Source of the DNA: an uncultured bacterium
Lineage (GTDB): Bacteria > Armatimonadota > UBA5829
DNA length: 64,000 bases
Reading direction: 5' to 3'
NCBI GenBank assembly: GCA_938074205.1
Contig: CALJES010000015.1
Coordinates: forward strand, 31,042-95,041
The notes below the pieces were generated by a model. That model had not been told where the DNA came from. It saw only the letters and a program-made list of their open reading frames with translations, and searched no databases. Positions 1 through 9,007 of the stretch are shown here, in pieces. Every line of letters starts with the position of its first letter. Position 1 is the first letter of the stretch. The position numbers and the translations under genes were made by a program.

Positions 1-15
1 TAGTAGGAGTGGCAA

Positions 16-1041
16 ATGGCACAGATTTACACTGTAGCAATAACTGGTTTAGGTAAAAGGGGCAAGGTCCACGCAGATGTGTTTCACAGGGTAGGAAGGT
101 TCAAAGTCGTGGGTTTGTCGGATGTAGATAGGAGCAAATACGAAGAAGCTGCAGCTTTGTGTGGGAACCCGCCATTTTTTGATGACACGGCGGACATGCT
201 CAAGGCGACTAAGCCCGACGTGTTCTGTTTCTGCACGCCTCCTTCGATTCGGTTACCCTTGATAAGACTCGGCGTTGAGGCTGGCGTAAAGCTTATCGCG
301 TATGAAAAGCCGATGGCGACTAGTATGAACGAAGCCATTGAGATTCGCAATTTGCTGCGTTCTGCAGGGGTCAAGTCGGTGCAAAGTCACCAGCGCAAAT
401 ATAACGTCCAGTTTCAACGGTGCAAGGAGGTTGTCGAAAGCGGCGCGCTGGGTCGCATACACACAATCTATGCTACCGGCACCGGTTGGATGATGCATCT
501 CGCGACGCACCTTGCGGATTATATGCGCTGGTTCAATGGAGAGGCAGAGGCCGAGTGGGTCGTGGGTCAGGCCGTAGGACGAGGAAAGCTGACTGACAAC
601 CACCCGTCTCCGGACTATTTGGCCGGTTTCATCCAGTTCGCCAACGGCGTGCGAGGCATAATGGAAGTAGGCGAACTTGCTCCGGACGTGCCAGAGGTTG
701 ACTACTGGTGGCGTAAGGTCAGGTTCATTATTCAGGGCACGGAAGGTTTTGCGGAGGTGCACGTGGGTGGCGGATGGCGGGCCGTTACACAAAGCCGAGG
801 ATGGGAGGGTTCCGACGAGGGAACGTGGGATGCTGATCACGAGCAAGTCCCCTATATAGAGGACATCGCCCTGTGGCTCGATGGTGTGAAGCACCATCCG
901 TGCGACGGCGAGAGCGCGTACAAAGACCAGGAGATAATGTGTGCACTTATGCGCTCCGCAGTGCAGAGGCGCAGAATAGACATACCTCTTGGTCCCGGCG
1001 AGCCGGAAATAGAGGCTCTAGCGAGAGTTTTGCCCGAATAA
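16..1041 (+). CDS. Gfo/Idh/MocA family NAD(P)-dependent oxidoreductase
   Basis: Soluble 341-residue protein of the Gfo/Idh/MocA family, which oxidises or reduces sugars and cyclitols with NAD(P). The N-terminal Rossmann fold starts at once (AITGLGKRGKVHA, residues about 8-20), and the conserved family motif YEKPMA lies near residue 95, where the Lys is the usual catalytic or cofactor-contacting residue. The C-terminal half fits the alpha/beta substrate domain. The ATG is preceded by GGAG about 7 bases upstream. Length is normal for the family. The substrate cannot be read from the sequence. A strong bidirectional terminator separates it from the converging PEP-CTERM gene. Confidence 0.9.
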   Translation: MAQIYTVAITGLGKRGKVHADVFHRVGRFKVVGLSDVDRSKYEEAAALCGNPPFFDDTADMLKATKPDVFCFCTPPSIRLPLIRLGVEAGVKLIAYEKPMATSMNEAIEIRNLLRSAGVKSVQSHQRKYNVQFQRCKEVVESGALGRIHTIYATGTGWMMHLATHLADYMRWFNGEAEAEWVVGQAVGRGKLTDNHPSPDYLAGFIQFANGVRGIMEVGELAPDVPEVDYWWRKVRFIIQGTEGFAEVHVGGGWRAVTQSRGWEGSDEGTWDADHEQVPYIEDIALWLDGVKHHPCDGESAYKDQEIMCALMRSAVQRRRIDIPLGPGEPEIEALARVLPE

Positions 1042-1090
1042 GGTCCTTGGCGTTTGAGTGTTCGACTGTGCTTTGTTCGTAACGGTGAAA

Positions 1091-1118
1091 AATGGGGCTG
1101 GTAAGAACCAGCCCCATT
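1091..1118. terminator. Bidirectional intrinsic terminator between converging genes
   Basis: Perfect 12-bp stem AATGGGGCTGGT / ACCAGCCCCATT with a 4-base loop. On the minus strand the stem runs into a T-rich tail, so it fits best as the terminator of the PEP-CTERM gene, and it can also stop the dehydrogenase transcript. Confidence 0.8.
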
Positions 1119-1197
1119 ACTTAACCTACCTATTTCCGTTTCAGAAAGATCATCCTGTCTTGGGTAGAGTCGTCGCCTCTGTTTATCTACGCCTTGG

Positions 1198-1930
1198 CTA
1201 GCCCTTGCGCAGGCGTCTGAACCCGGCAATCGAACAGATCCCTGTAAATGCGAGTAGCAAAGTGCTTGCCTCGGGTATTACGGGCACCTCGTTGAGGTTC
1301 TGACCGTCGGTGTAGCAGACGTCCTTCGTGATATCAACCGTCGTCCAATCGATGTTCTTGACAGCGTTCAGATACTGCTCTGCGAAAGGCCGAGCTTGTG
1401 CGAACTGGCCAGGCTGTACTCGGAAAACGCCGCTATCCAGGTCGAAGTCGTCATCGCTTATAACTTCCCATATTGCAAGCTGCATTCCGGCAGACTTAGC
1501 CGCAGAGCTAAGGCTGTCCCATCCATAATTCTGAATGAGCCATACCTTTCGAGCCCAGTTGTCGTCGCCGATTTCGGGCTTACTCTGATCCGGCGGTACA
1601 GGCTTCTGACCAATAAGCTGCTTATACCAATCCGGACTAGCAATCGCCTCTGCTTCTATGCAGTACATCCATGGCAAAGTACACCGTGTTAGGCACACCC
1701 GCTGGAGGATCGCCCGGTACTCCTACAAAGTCCTCCACTTTCACATAGAACGCGCCGGCTTGAACGACGCCGCTGTGCCAAGACCCCCAAGTGATGTTGC
1801 CGCTTTGGTATATCGAATTGAGTTTCGTTAGCCGCCAATCCTCTCCCGTTGCGCGGGCGGCTAGGGCTGATGTGTTGGCCAGCACGGTTGCTGCTAGAAC
1901 GGCTAGCATGGGTAACACCGGTCTCTTCAT
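1198..1930 (-). pseudogene. PEP-CTERM sorting-domain protein interrupted by a frameshift
   Basis: Two overlapping reading frames together make one exported protein. The 5' frame starts at ATG 1930, eight bases after AGGAGG, with a signal peptide (MKRPVLPMLAVLAATVLANT) and a beta-rich region ending in VYFAMD. The other frame continues YCIEAEAIASPDWYKQL and ends with a C-terminal PEP-CTERM signal: PEASTLLLAF, a hydrophobic stretch, then RRLRKG. The switch point lies at about 1660-1675. Skipping one base rejoins the frames. PEP-CTERM proteins are sorted to the cell surface by exosortase in diderm bacteria. It could be a real pseudogene, a sequencing or assembly error, or, less likely, recoding. 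The exact role is unknown. Confidence 0.75.
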
Positions 1931-1990
1931 ACGTGGGTCCTCCTTTTTCTTAAGATTTGTTTTTGCGTCGGGTGAGGGCATCCAACCCAT

Positions 1991-2276
1991 CGACCCAACG
2001 TAATGCCTCGCCCGCTGAAACGGATGCCTCAGTTATGTACGACGACTGCCTGCCAAATCCATACGCACTTAGCGCAGGGCTCAATTAAGTTGTAGCACAA
2101 AATGTGCCCATAGTCAATAATTGTTGAAAAAAACAGGTATTTATTACAGTATGACACCAGTCCTACCTGGTATTTATACTTGGCTTTTACACTGGGCTAC
2201 AACTAGGGCATGTGTGCCATGATATTCTATCATTTGTTGAAGTTAGAGTAATCGTACCCTGCGTGCCTACAGGGAT
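1991..2276. other. Divergent intergenic region, no clear element
   Basis: AT-rich spacer between the divergent PEP-CTERM gene and the TPR membrane-protein gene. It should hold both promoters, but I could not pick out a -35/-10 pair with acceptable spacing. No hairpin or repeat stands out. Confidence 0.4.
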
Positions 2277-4172
2277 GTGGTTGCGAAGGTAATACACTTG
2301 CCTGCTGATAACAGTAATTTTGTCTGCCGGATTCGGCGGGCTGAATTTGCGTTGGCGATGATTGGGGTGTCATTCACCAGGAAAATGATATCCGCGCACT
2401 CTTCTTATAAGAAACAGGTTGTGGTGGTTGGCCTTGCTTGTCTGGGTTTAGCAGCAGTTGTGGTGCTTTCCTATGTTCCTGTAATTGAAGCTGATTTCGT
2501 TGGCTATGATGACGAGCTGTATGTAACAAAGAACCTTTATGTACAAGCCGGGCCAACCGCTGAATCACTTTCTTGGGCGTTTACCACATTTGCGACGGGG
2601 AACTGGCATCCGCTGACTTGGATATCGCACATGCTCGACTGCGCCATCTACGGATTGAATCCTAGCGGTCACCACCTCACCAATCTGGTTTTGCACTGCG
2701 CGAACACAATTCTATTGTTCCTTGCCCTTGACGTACTGACCGGGTCTATTTGGAAAAGCGCCATCGTTGCCATACTGTTCGGGATACATCCGCTGCATGT
2801 TGAGTCGGTGGCCTGGGTTTCCGAGCGCAAAGACGTGCTAAGCACTTTGTTCTGGATGTTTGCCTTGCTCGCGTACGCTTTTTATACTCGAGCACCAACT
2901 TTAAAGCGCTATATGAGTGTGGCCGTAGCCTTCGTACTCGGTCTACTCGCAAAGCCGATGGTTGTGTCCCTGCCGGTCGTGCTTTTGGTCCTTGACTATT
3001 GGCCTCTTAAGAGATTTGATCAGACGGGTGCGTGCGGCAACAGGTGGCGACATATCTGGTGCTTGATACTGGAAAAGCTCCCGATGGGTGCTTTGTCGCT
3101 GGCATCCTGCGTTGTTACCTACGTTGCCCAGAAAGGATGGCCGGGCACGAAAATGGGTTGTCTGCCAGATTTGCCGCTGAGCGTTAGAATTGACAACGCG
3201 GTGGTTTCTTATATCACCTATCTTGCTAAGGCAATCTGGCCCAGTAATCTTGCTGTAATCTATCCCCATCCCCAGAACTCAATTCCGCATTGGCAGGTAC
3301 TCGCGTGCACTGTTGCATTCTTACTTCTTTCCTGGGCGACATTCATCTTGCGCGCGCATCATCCATACCTGTTGTCTGGCTGGCTGTGGTATGTAGTGAC
3401 GCTGATACCGGTGATAGGGATCATCCAGGTAGGTGAGCAGGCAATGGCAGATAGGTACACATATATTCCACTTGTCGGTGTTTTTATCGCTGCTATTTGG
3501 TACGGATCGCGGTTAGTTGAGGGAATTGCGGTTAATAGATTGCTGCGTAGCGCTCTGGTTGTGATCAGTGTGGGAGTGATGGTGGTTCTCAGTGCGTTCA
3601 CGCGCGCGCAGACGCAGTATTGGCACGATAGCATTTCGCTTTTCAGCCACGCCCTGCGAGTAACGAAGAACAACTATGTGGCTCATCTGAATCTGGCAGT
3701 AGCACTTGAGTCTCGAGGAGATTACGAAAGTGCGCGCTATCATTACGAGCAAGCACTTAGGCTTCAACCTGATTGGGTTCACGCTCTATATAACTACGCA
3801 GTCCTACATGGCAGACTTGGTAACAAAAGATCTGCTATGGCCTTGTATCGAAAGGTGGTGCGTATCCAGCCAGACCACGCTCTCGCGCATTACAACATTG
3901 GGGTGATGTACGATGAAGAAGGCAACATCGAAGCGGCAATTCGTGAGTATAGGAAGGCCATTCAATATGCGCCAGCGTTTGCTCCTGCCCACGTGAATCT
4001 AGCAGTCGACTTGTACGAGCGCGGCAAATATCAAGAAGCTTGGCGGCATGTGCAGGAAGCGCAGGCGCTTGGGTTCACGGTGAACCAACAATTCCTACGT
4101 GCGCTTTCGTTTAGAATTCGATCTTACGGGGGTAGACAAACTGGTGGAAAGGATCGCAGTATGGATGATTAG
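2277..4172 (+). CDS. Polytopic membrane protein with C-terminal TPR repeats (TMTC-like)
   Basis: Integral membrane protein of about 630 residues. It has roughly ten hydrophobic segments, with the conserved block GNWHPLTWISHMLD, IHPLHVESVAWVSERKD and LLAKPMVV seen in bacterial relatives of TMTC O-mannosyltransferases. About four TPR units follow from residue 470 (NYVAHLNLAVALESRGDYES, PDWVHALYNYAVLHGRLGN, PDHALAHYNIGVMYDEEGN, FAPAHVNLAVDLYERGKY). By family it may transfer a sugar from a lipid carrier on the outer face of the membrane, but no activity is proven for these bacterial forms. GTG 2277 gives the longest frame. ATG 2385, just before the first membrane helix and after AGGAAA, is a credible alternative. 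It overlaps the acetyltransferase gene downstream. Confidence 0.8.
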   Translation: MVAKVIHLPADNSNFVCRIRRAEFALAMIGVSFTRKMISAHSSYKKQVVVVGLACLGLAAVVVLSYVPVIEADFVGYDDELYVTKNLYVQAGPTAESLSWAFTTFATGNWHPLTWISHMLDCAIYGLNPSGHHLTNLVLHCANTILLFLALDVLTGSIWKSAIVAILFGIHPLHVESVAWVSERKDVLSTLFWMFALLAYAFYTRAPTLKRYMSVAVAFVLGLLAKPMVVSLPVVLLVLDYWPLKRFDQTGACGNRWRHIWCLILEKLPMGALSLASCVVTYVAQKGWPGTKMGCLPDLPLSVRIDNAVVSYITYLAKAIWPSNLAVIYPHPQNSIPHWQVLACTVAFLLLSWATFILRAHHPYLLSGWLWYVVTLIPVIGIIQVGEQAMADRYTYIPLVGVFIAAIWYGSRLVEGIAVNRLLRSALVVISVGVMVVLSAFTRAQTQYWHDSISLFSHALRVTKNNYVAHLNLAVALESRGDYESARYHYEQALRLQPDWVHALYNYAVLHGRLGNKRSAMALYRKVVRIQPDHALAHYNIGVMYDEEGNIEAAIREYRKAIQYAPAFAPAHVNLAVDLYERGKYQEAWRHVQEAQALGFTVNQQFLRALSFRIRSYGGRQTGGKDRSMDD

Positions 4173-4719
4173 AAAGGACCTGGAAAATGTTCCAGAATAT
4201 CCACTGCCCGCTGGTTACGGGTTTCGCACTTATCGACGCGGCGACGAACGCATTTGGGCCGAAATACAGACGCGGGCGGGCAATTTCGAGAGTCTTGAAA
4301 AGGCTTTAGAGGATTTCGAGCGAGAGTTTTCAAGCAAGGTAGAAGAATTTGAGCGCAGATGCCTTTTTCTGGTGGCAAGCGAATCCGGCGAAGCTATAGG
4401 GTCGACAACCGCCTGGTTTGACCCAGACTACCGCGGCCAGGATCACGGGCGCATTCACTGGGTAGCGATAGTTCCAGAGTACCAAGGAAGGGGTTTGGCG
4501 AAGCCGATGCTTGCAGAGGCGATGAAGCTCCTGCGTAAATGGCACAAGCGAGTATACCTCGCAACGCATACTGGCTGTCTAAAAGCCATCAATATGTACC
4601 TTGATTTCGGTTTTGAGCCGGATATGAAGAAGGAACGGGCTGATGAAGCGTGGAGGATGATAGCAAGTGCGATAGACCATCCCGCGTTGGAGCGATTGCG
4701 AGACGGAGGAAAAAAATGA
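4165..4719 (+). CDS. GNAT family N-acetyltransferase
   Basis: Soluble acetyl-CoA-dependent acetyltransferase. Motif A with the acetyl-CoA pyrophosphate loop is clear (VAIVPEYQGRGLAKPML; Q-x-x-G-x-G type), and the following NMYLDFGF block matches motif B. The substrate is unknown. The frame stays open upstream to GTG 4099, but ATG 4165 is preferred because it overlaps the stop of the TPR protein by only 8 bases, as in a coupled operon, and gives a normal family length of about 184 residues. Its own stop overlaps the next start as ATGA. Confidence 0.85.
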   Translation: MIRKDLENVPEYPLPAGYGFRTYRRGDERIWAEIQTRAGNFESLEKALEDFEREFSSKVEEFERRCLFLVASESGEAIGSTTAWFDPDYRGQDHGRIHWVAIVPEYQGRGLAKPMLAEAMKLLRKWHKRVYLATHTGCLKAINMYLDFGFEPDMKKERADEAWRMIASAIDHPALERLRDGGKK

Positions 4720-4937
4720 AACGCAAACGGGCAGGTGCGCTCAAATGTTTGAGGTGCGATGTTGATTTGGAGTATGCAGGCACCAAGCTGTTTAGAGAAG
4801 GGATCAACTGAGGCTGGCTGGGCTTCTTCGGCGAGCTTTTTGAAAGGAGTGAGGCCTTTGCCGTCTATTGTTGTCCCAACTGCGGAAAGGTGGAGTTTTT
4901 TCTCGAGAAAGTCGGCGTGAAACATCGATCCAAATAG
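4716..4937 (+). pseudogene. Small zinc-ribbon protein interrupted by in-frame TGA
   Basis: A 73-codon frame begins at ATG 4716, sharing ATGA with the acetyltransferase stop and following GGAGGA. It encodes a CxxC pair near the start (CLRC, residues 11-14), a middle part ending in FREGIN, a TGA at 4809-4811, then GWLGFFGELFE, a second pair CPNC and VEFFLEKVG, and stops at TAG 4935. The layout of two CxxC knuckles around a LGELFE-like core matches a widespread family of small uncharacterised zinc-ribbon proteins that run through this position, so the TGA looks like a nonsense change, most simply of TGG. A sequencing error would also explain it. Confidence 0.7.
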
Positions 4938-4990
4938 AGTACCTTCCGGCGGTTCGTTCTAGACTCCAAATCGCCTCCCTGGATTGCGGC

Positions 4991-6160
4991 TCAGTGCACC
5001 GTATCTACCATTTGCTTCCAAACGACTGCTCTGATTGCGTCTGCAGCGGCTTTCGATACTTCTTCGGGTGTCTTGCCCATTAACCTCGCATCGGCTTCAG
5101 AAACTATGATCAGTGGTTTGTCTCGCACTAGCACACCGTATCCGCTGGGGTCTATCTTAATCTCATACATCTGAACATTCGAATCGAGCACGTCGTTTAT
5201 AGTGCTGGCCAACTCATTGGCGATTTCGATGGAAGTTTTACCAGCGACTGGTGCTGGGCGGTAGATCAAAGTGCTGTTGATATACACCCCAGGTACTTCT
5301 TTTCCATCTACGCTATCCGTCCTGACTTCAGCTTTGACTGCCCGGGTGGTTTCCCTTCTTTTGATTGGGATTCCTAATTCGCGAATAACTTTCTTCGCTG
5401 CAGCCACGCGCTGGGCATCGAGCGGGTGCGACCTGTAGATTCCCCAGTCCACCATCTCCGGCCTTTTCGCGAGCCTTTCCAGAAAAGTCAGCAAACCTAC
5501 CGGATTGTAGCCCGCCTCGCGCATATAGATGATTGCTCCATAGTCGGAATCTCTTTCAGCCTGCATTCCATATCCGTTTAGACGAGCAATCTGATAAAGT
5601 TGAGCGCCCAGCACAATATTACTCACGTCTGACCCCCTCGCACCGCTCACGATACTCGCCAAGAGGGCGATCGCTATTTGATTGTTGAGAGAAGCCTGCT
5701 TTTCAAGTAAGTAAACCATATGATGATGCGCGGCATGAACAATTTCGTGGGCGATGACAGCTGCCAACTCATGATCGCTTTCAACAAAGTCCAGCAAACC
5801 TCTGTATACGTAAATGTATCCGCCTGGTACTGAAAACGCGTTCACGTCGCTTTCTTCGATGATGTTGAACTGGTACTGAAATGGGGTCACTCTTGAGGAG
5901 CCGTAAAGTGCCGGTACTTCTTTGGAGTTTGCGACTGCTGCTATTCTCTCGCCGATTTCACGCACCCTTTTTAGATCTGCGGCGTTATCACTGAGCTTGT
6001 GCTCTTTAGCTATCTGCGCCGCTGCTTCCTGACCCAGTTTCACCTCTTTTTCGCCCAGGATTGGCTCCGACGTGGCTACAGAACTGAGAACCAGCAGCAC
6101 AGTTAAGAGTGCTGCTGCGTTGAGGATCAGCTTTCGAGGAAAATACTTTACCGCTTGCAT
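4991..6160 (-). CDS. M48 family zinc metalloprotease with C-terminal accessory domain
   Basis: Exported 389-residue protease of the M48 (Ste24/HtpX/BepA-like) family. It has an N-terminal signal peptide (LILNAAALLTVLLVLSSVAT), the zinc motif HEIVH at residues 138-142 followed by a His-rich AAHHH, and the third ligand region ERDSDYGAI further on. NAFSVPGGYIYVYRGLL is the usual strand before the active-site helix. After about residue 255 comes an accessory domain of about 130 residues, also present in the second M48 gene of this window (54156). The likely role is quality control of envelope proteins. It stands alone with a 97-base gap to the kinase gene. Confidence 0.9.
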   Translation of the reverse strand: MQAVKYFPRKLILNAAALLTVLLVLSSVATSEPILGEKEVKLGQEAAAQIAKEHKLSDNAADLKRVREIGERIAAVANSKEVPALYGSSRVTPFQYQFNIIEESDVNAFSVPGGYIYVYRGLLDFVESDHELAAVIAHEIVHAAHHHMVYLLEKQASLNNQIAIALLASIVSGARGSDVSNIVLGAQLYQIARLNGYGMQAERDSDYGAIIYMREAGYNPVGLLTFLERLAKRPEMVDWGIYRSHPLDAQRVAAAKKVIRELGIPIKRRETTRAVKAEVRTDSVDGKEVPGVYINSTLIYRPAPVAGKTSIEIANELASTINDVLDSNVQMYEIKIDPSGYGVLVRDKPLIIVSEADARLMGKTPEEVSKAAADAIRAVVWKQMVDTVH

Positions 6161-6257
6161 TGTTGTCTCCGACTTTTACCGACCCAACCCCGGCGTCATT
6201 GCGGCAGCAGTTCCATATGTATTGACGTAATGGGAAGCTCAGCAGTTGCCTAGTTTA

Positions 6258-8921
6258 CTAAGTCGATACCGCGCCTGCGGTATCGCCAATGGTAGGTATG
6301 TGTAGCGTAAAGGACGTTCCCACGCGTCTTCTGCTCGACACCACGAGCGTGCCGCCGAGGATGTCCACCAGATCGTGGACTATAGACAATCCTAGCCCGA
6401 ACCCCGGCGGTTTGTGATGGTCTTGGCTGTTTACCGATTGTAACTGGTGGAACGGATCAAAAATGGCAGGCAAGTCCTTTCCAGCGATCCCTGGACCGGT
6501 GTCCGTAATTATCGCGTCAAAACCCGCGGTGCTTGAAGTCAGGCGTACTTCTATAGACCCGCGCGATGTGAACTTCACTGCATTGGACAGAATGTTGTTT
6601 ATTATTATGCTGACTTTCTCTTCGTCGTACAAGCCTATTGTGTCTCGGCCGTGAATTTGCAAATCGATTCTGAGCCCTTTCTTTATCGCCTCCGGCATCA
6701 CGAGCGAAATTGCTTTGCTGACCAGATCACTGGGTTTGCACGCCTTCGGACGAAGCTCGATGCTGCCTGCTCTAACCCGTGCTGCCTCCAATAGGCTGCC
6801 TACCAGGCCGATAAGATTGTTCGCTGCGGCTACGATCTTACCCAGAAGCCTACGCTGATCGCTGTTCAGCGGTCCCGCAAGCTCGTCGAGTAGCATTTCA
6901 GCATAGCCCTTGACCGCGGTCATCGGAGTCCTGATCTCATGCGTAATCCCGTTTAAGAATTCCTGCTGCATTTGGTACGCCTTCTGAAGCTCGGCGTGGG
7001 ATTGACGAAGCTGCTCTTCGGCCAGTCGCCTCTGAGTAATGTCGCGGATTATGCTGAGCACCAATTCGGTCTTACCTTCGCGAAGAATCGGAGACCACGA
7101 TTGCGATACCCACTTGGTCTGACCTGATCGAGTAACAAATCTCCATTCGAGGTTTACTAAAACCTCCCCGCCTAGGCCACGTTCCATAGCTTTCAAGAAC
7201 TCTGCTCGGTCGTCGGGGTGGACCATATCTGGCGTAAACCAGCTAAATTCATTCGGTCGGTATTCCAGCATTGATTCAACCGCTGAGTTGACATGGACAA
7301 TATCCCCGTCTGTGTTGCATAGCACGATTACGTCGTGAGAGCTCTCGACTATGTTTCTGTATTTCTCTTCGCTTTCGCGCAGAGCCTGTTCGGTCCGATG
7401 CAGATCAGTGATGTCGAAAATCACTGAATCCACGTAAACCAGATTTCCTGAATCGTCAAAGATTGGTTGACCGCGCTCGCGACAAATCGCTATACTGCCG
7501 TCTTTTCGTCGAATGCGGTAGACTATTGCAAATGACGTTTTCTTCTCAACGGCCTCGTCGACGACTCCAGCAATCCGCTCCTGATCCTCAGGGAGTATAA
7601 GGCCCATTAGGACAGACACCGGTTTGCCGACAAAGTGTGTGTCAGGCCAACCTGTAAGTTGCTCGATGGCTTGGCTCACAAAGTCGATTATAGGCGGCTC
7701 GACGAATAATAGCTTGCGGACAACCGCTCCGGGGATATTTTCAATTAGAGACCGAGACCATCTTTCTTCTTTTTTTAGTGCAAGCTCGGCCTTTTTCCGC
7801 TCGGTGATGTCGATTGCAACCCAAGCAACACTTTTTGTCGTACCATCTTTTCCAATGACAGGACTGAGATAATGCCTGAATGACCGCCCTTCCCGCTCGT
7901 CCTCAAATTCGGCGGCTTCGCCCGTTTCGACCACCCGATGGAATATCTCTTGACGTGATGCTCGGATCCCAGGGTCGAGTTTATCCCAAAGATTTATTCC
8001 TTTCACATTTTTTGCGTCAATGCCAAACCGATTTGCCAGCATTTCATTCGCGAGCAGCAATCTGCCCTCGCGGTCGCTGAGTGAAGCCGGATGCCGCAGG
8101 GCGTTGACGAAAGTACGCAGCACCGTTTCATTTTCGCGTAGCGCTTCTTCGGCTTCTACTCGGCGGGTTATGTCACCGAAAGTGCTTATAATACCCTGAA
8201 TGTTCCCTCGGCTGTCTATGAGAGGTCGCCATGAAATAGACACCCAAAGTTTGGTGCCGTCCTTGCGCACCAGTCTAGCAGTGTGGTCAAATCCCGAAAT
8301 CCCGTTTCTTACTGCTGACCAGTGCACAACCAGTCCTGAGTCAGGTGGGTGCTCAATCAGTTGCGCACCACCCAGAATCTCATCAATAGTATATTTTGTG
8401 AGTGCCGCCATTTGTTCATTCGTGTAGAATACTCGGCCCAGTGCGTCTTCCATTATCACGCCGGCGGGTATTGTCTCTGCGAGTGACTTGTACAGTAATT
8501 CGCGTGCATGCAGTTTGTGTAACTCATCCTGTTTCCGAGTTATATCTCGAATAACTGCAATGGCAAAAACGGGGTTCTCTGGCCACGAGATCACGCTGGT
8601 GTCTATAAGCAATCTGCTTCCATCTCTTCGAACGATGGTGTAAACTTGCGAATCCGTCAACTGTGCGCCTGCTGTGCGCAGTGCCGCACGTTTTTGCATA
8701 AGTTCGAAGGTATCAGGGGTCGTGAACTCCGAGAGACTTCTGCCGATGATGTCCTCGCGGCGATATCCACCCAATAGTTCGAGGGCGGGCTGGTTAATTT
8801 CGGCGATCACCAGACCGACGATGGCTACCAGAGGGTCATAAGTGTTGCCGATCACGAAATCCCGTAATACTTGGGGGACGTCAGATATCGAGTAATTGCT
8901 CTCAGGATTATTCCTGCTCAT
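6258..8921 (-). CDS. Cytoplasmic multi-PAS sensor histidine kinase
   Basis: 887-residue histidine kinase without membrane helices. Five PAS/PAC modules fill residues about 14-640, each ending in a PAC-like DIT(R/E)(R/K) segment. The HisKA domain has the phospho-acceptor His at 661 (THEIRTPM). The HATPase domain has an N box (NNILSNAVKFT), G1 box (DTGPGIAG), F box (IFDPFHQ) and G2 box (GFGLGLSIV). No response regulator is adjacent, so it is an orphan kinase. The start is supported by AGGAG about 11 bases upstream. The signals sensed by the PAS domains cannot be told from sequence. Confidence 0.93.
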   Translation of the reverse strand: MSRNNPESNYSISDVPQVLRDFVIGNTYDPLVAIVGLVIAEINQPALELLGGYRREDIIGRSLSEFTTPDTFELMQKRAALRTAGAQLTDSQVYTIVRRDGSRLLIDTSVISWPENPVFAIAVIRDITRKQDELHKLHARELLYKSLAETIPAGVIMEDALGRVFYTNEQMAALTKYTIDEILGGAQLIEHPPDSGLVVHWSAVRNGISGFDHTARLVRKDGTKLWVSISWRPLIDSRGNIQGIISTFGDITRRVEAEEALRENETVLRTFVNALRHPASLSDREGRLLLANEMLANRFGIDAKNVKGINLWDKLDPGIRASRQEIFHRVVETGEAAEFEDEREGRSFRHYLSPVIGKDGTTKSVAWVAIDITERKKAELALKKEERWSRSLIENIPGAVVRKLLFVEPPIIDFVSQAIEQLTGWPDTHFVGKPVSVLMGLILPEDQERIAGVVDEAVEKKTSFAIVYRIRRKDGSIAICRERGQPIFDDSGNLVYVDSVIFDITDLHRTEQALRESEEKYRNIVESSHDVIVLCNTDGDIVHVNSAVESMLEYRPNEFSWFTPDMVHPDDRAEFLKAMERGLGGEVLVNLEWRFVTRSGQTKWVSQSWSPILREGKTELVLSIIRDITQRRLAEEQLRQSHAELQKAYQMQQEFLNGITHEIRTPMTAVKGYAEMLLDELAGPLNSDQRRLLGKIVAAANNLIGLVGSLLEAARVRAGSIELRPKACKPSDLVSKAISLVMPEAIKKGLRIDLQIHGRDTIGLYDEEKVSIIINNILSNAVKFTSRGSIEVRLTSSTAGFDAIITDTGPGIAGKDLPAIFDPFHQLQSVNSQDHHKPPGFGLGLSIVHDLVDILGGTLVVSSRRRVGTSFTLHIPTIGDTAGAVST

Positions 8922-9007
8922 ACAAAATGGCTCCTATTTCTGCGAAGCCATTTGATCTCTTGTACTCACTCATTAGAATTATGAGCGCAACTACCAATAG
9001 GGTTTAC

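Noticed and set aside
1198..1990. Two separate genes in overlapping frames
   Set aside because: The upstream frame has a signal peptide but no end domain, the downstream frame has a PEP-CTERM tail but no start or ribosome site; one broken gene explains both.
4809..4811. Selenocysteine or reassigned TGA codon
   Set aside because: Many genes here end in TGA and use TGG for Trp, and the position is not next to a Cys-type redox motif; no SECIS-like hairpin was evident just downstream.
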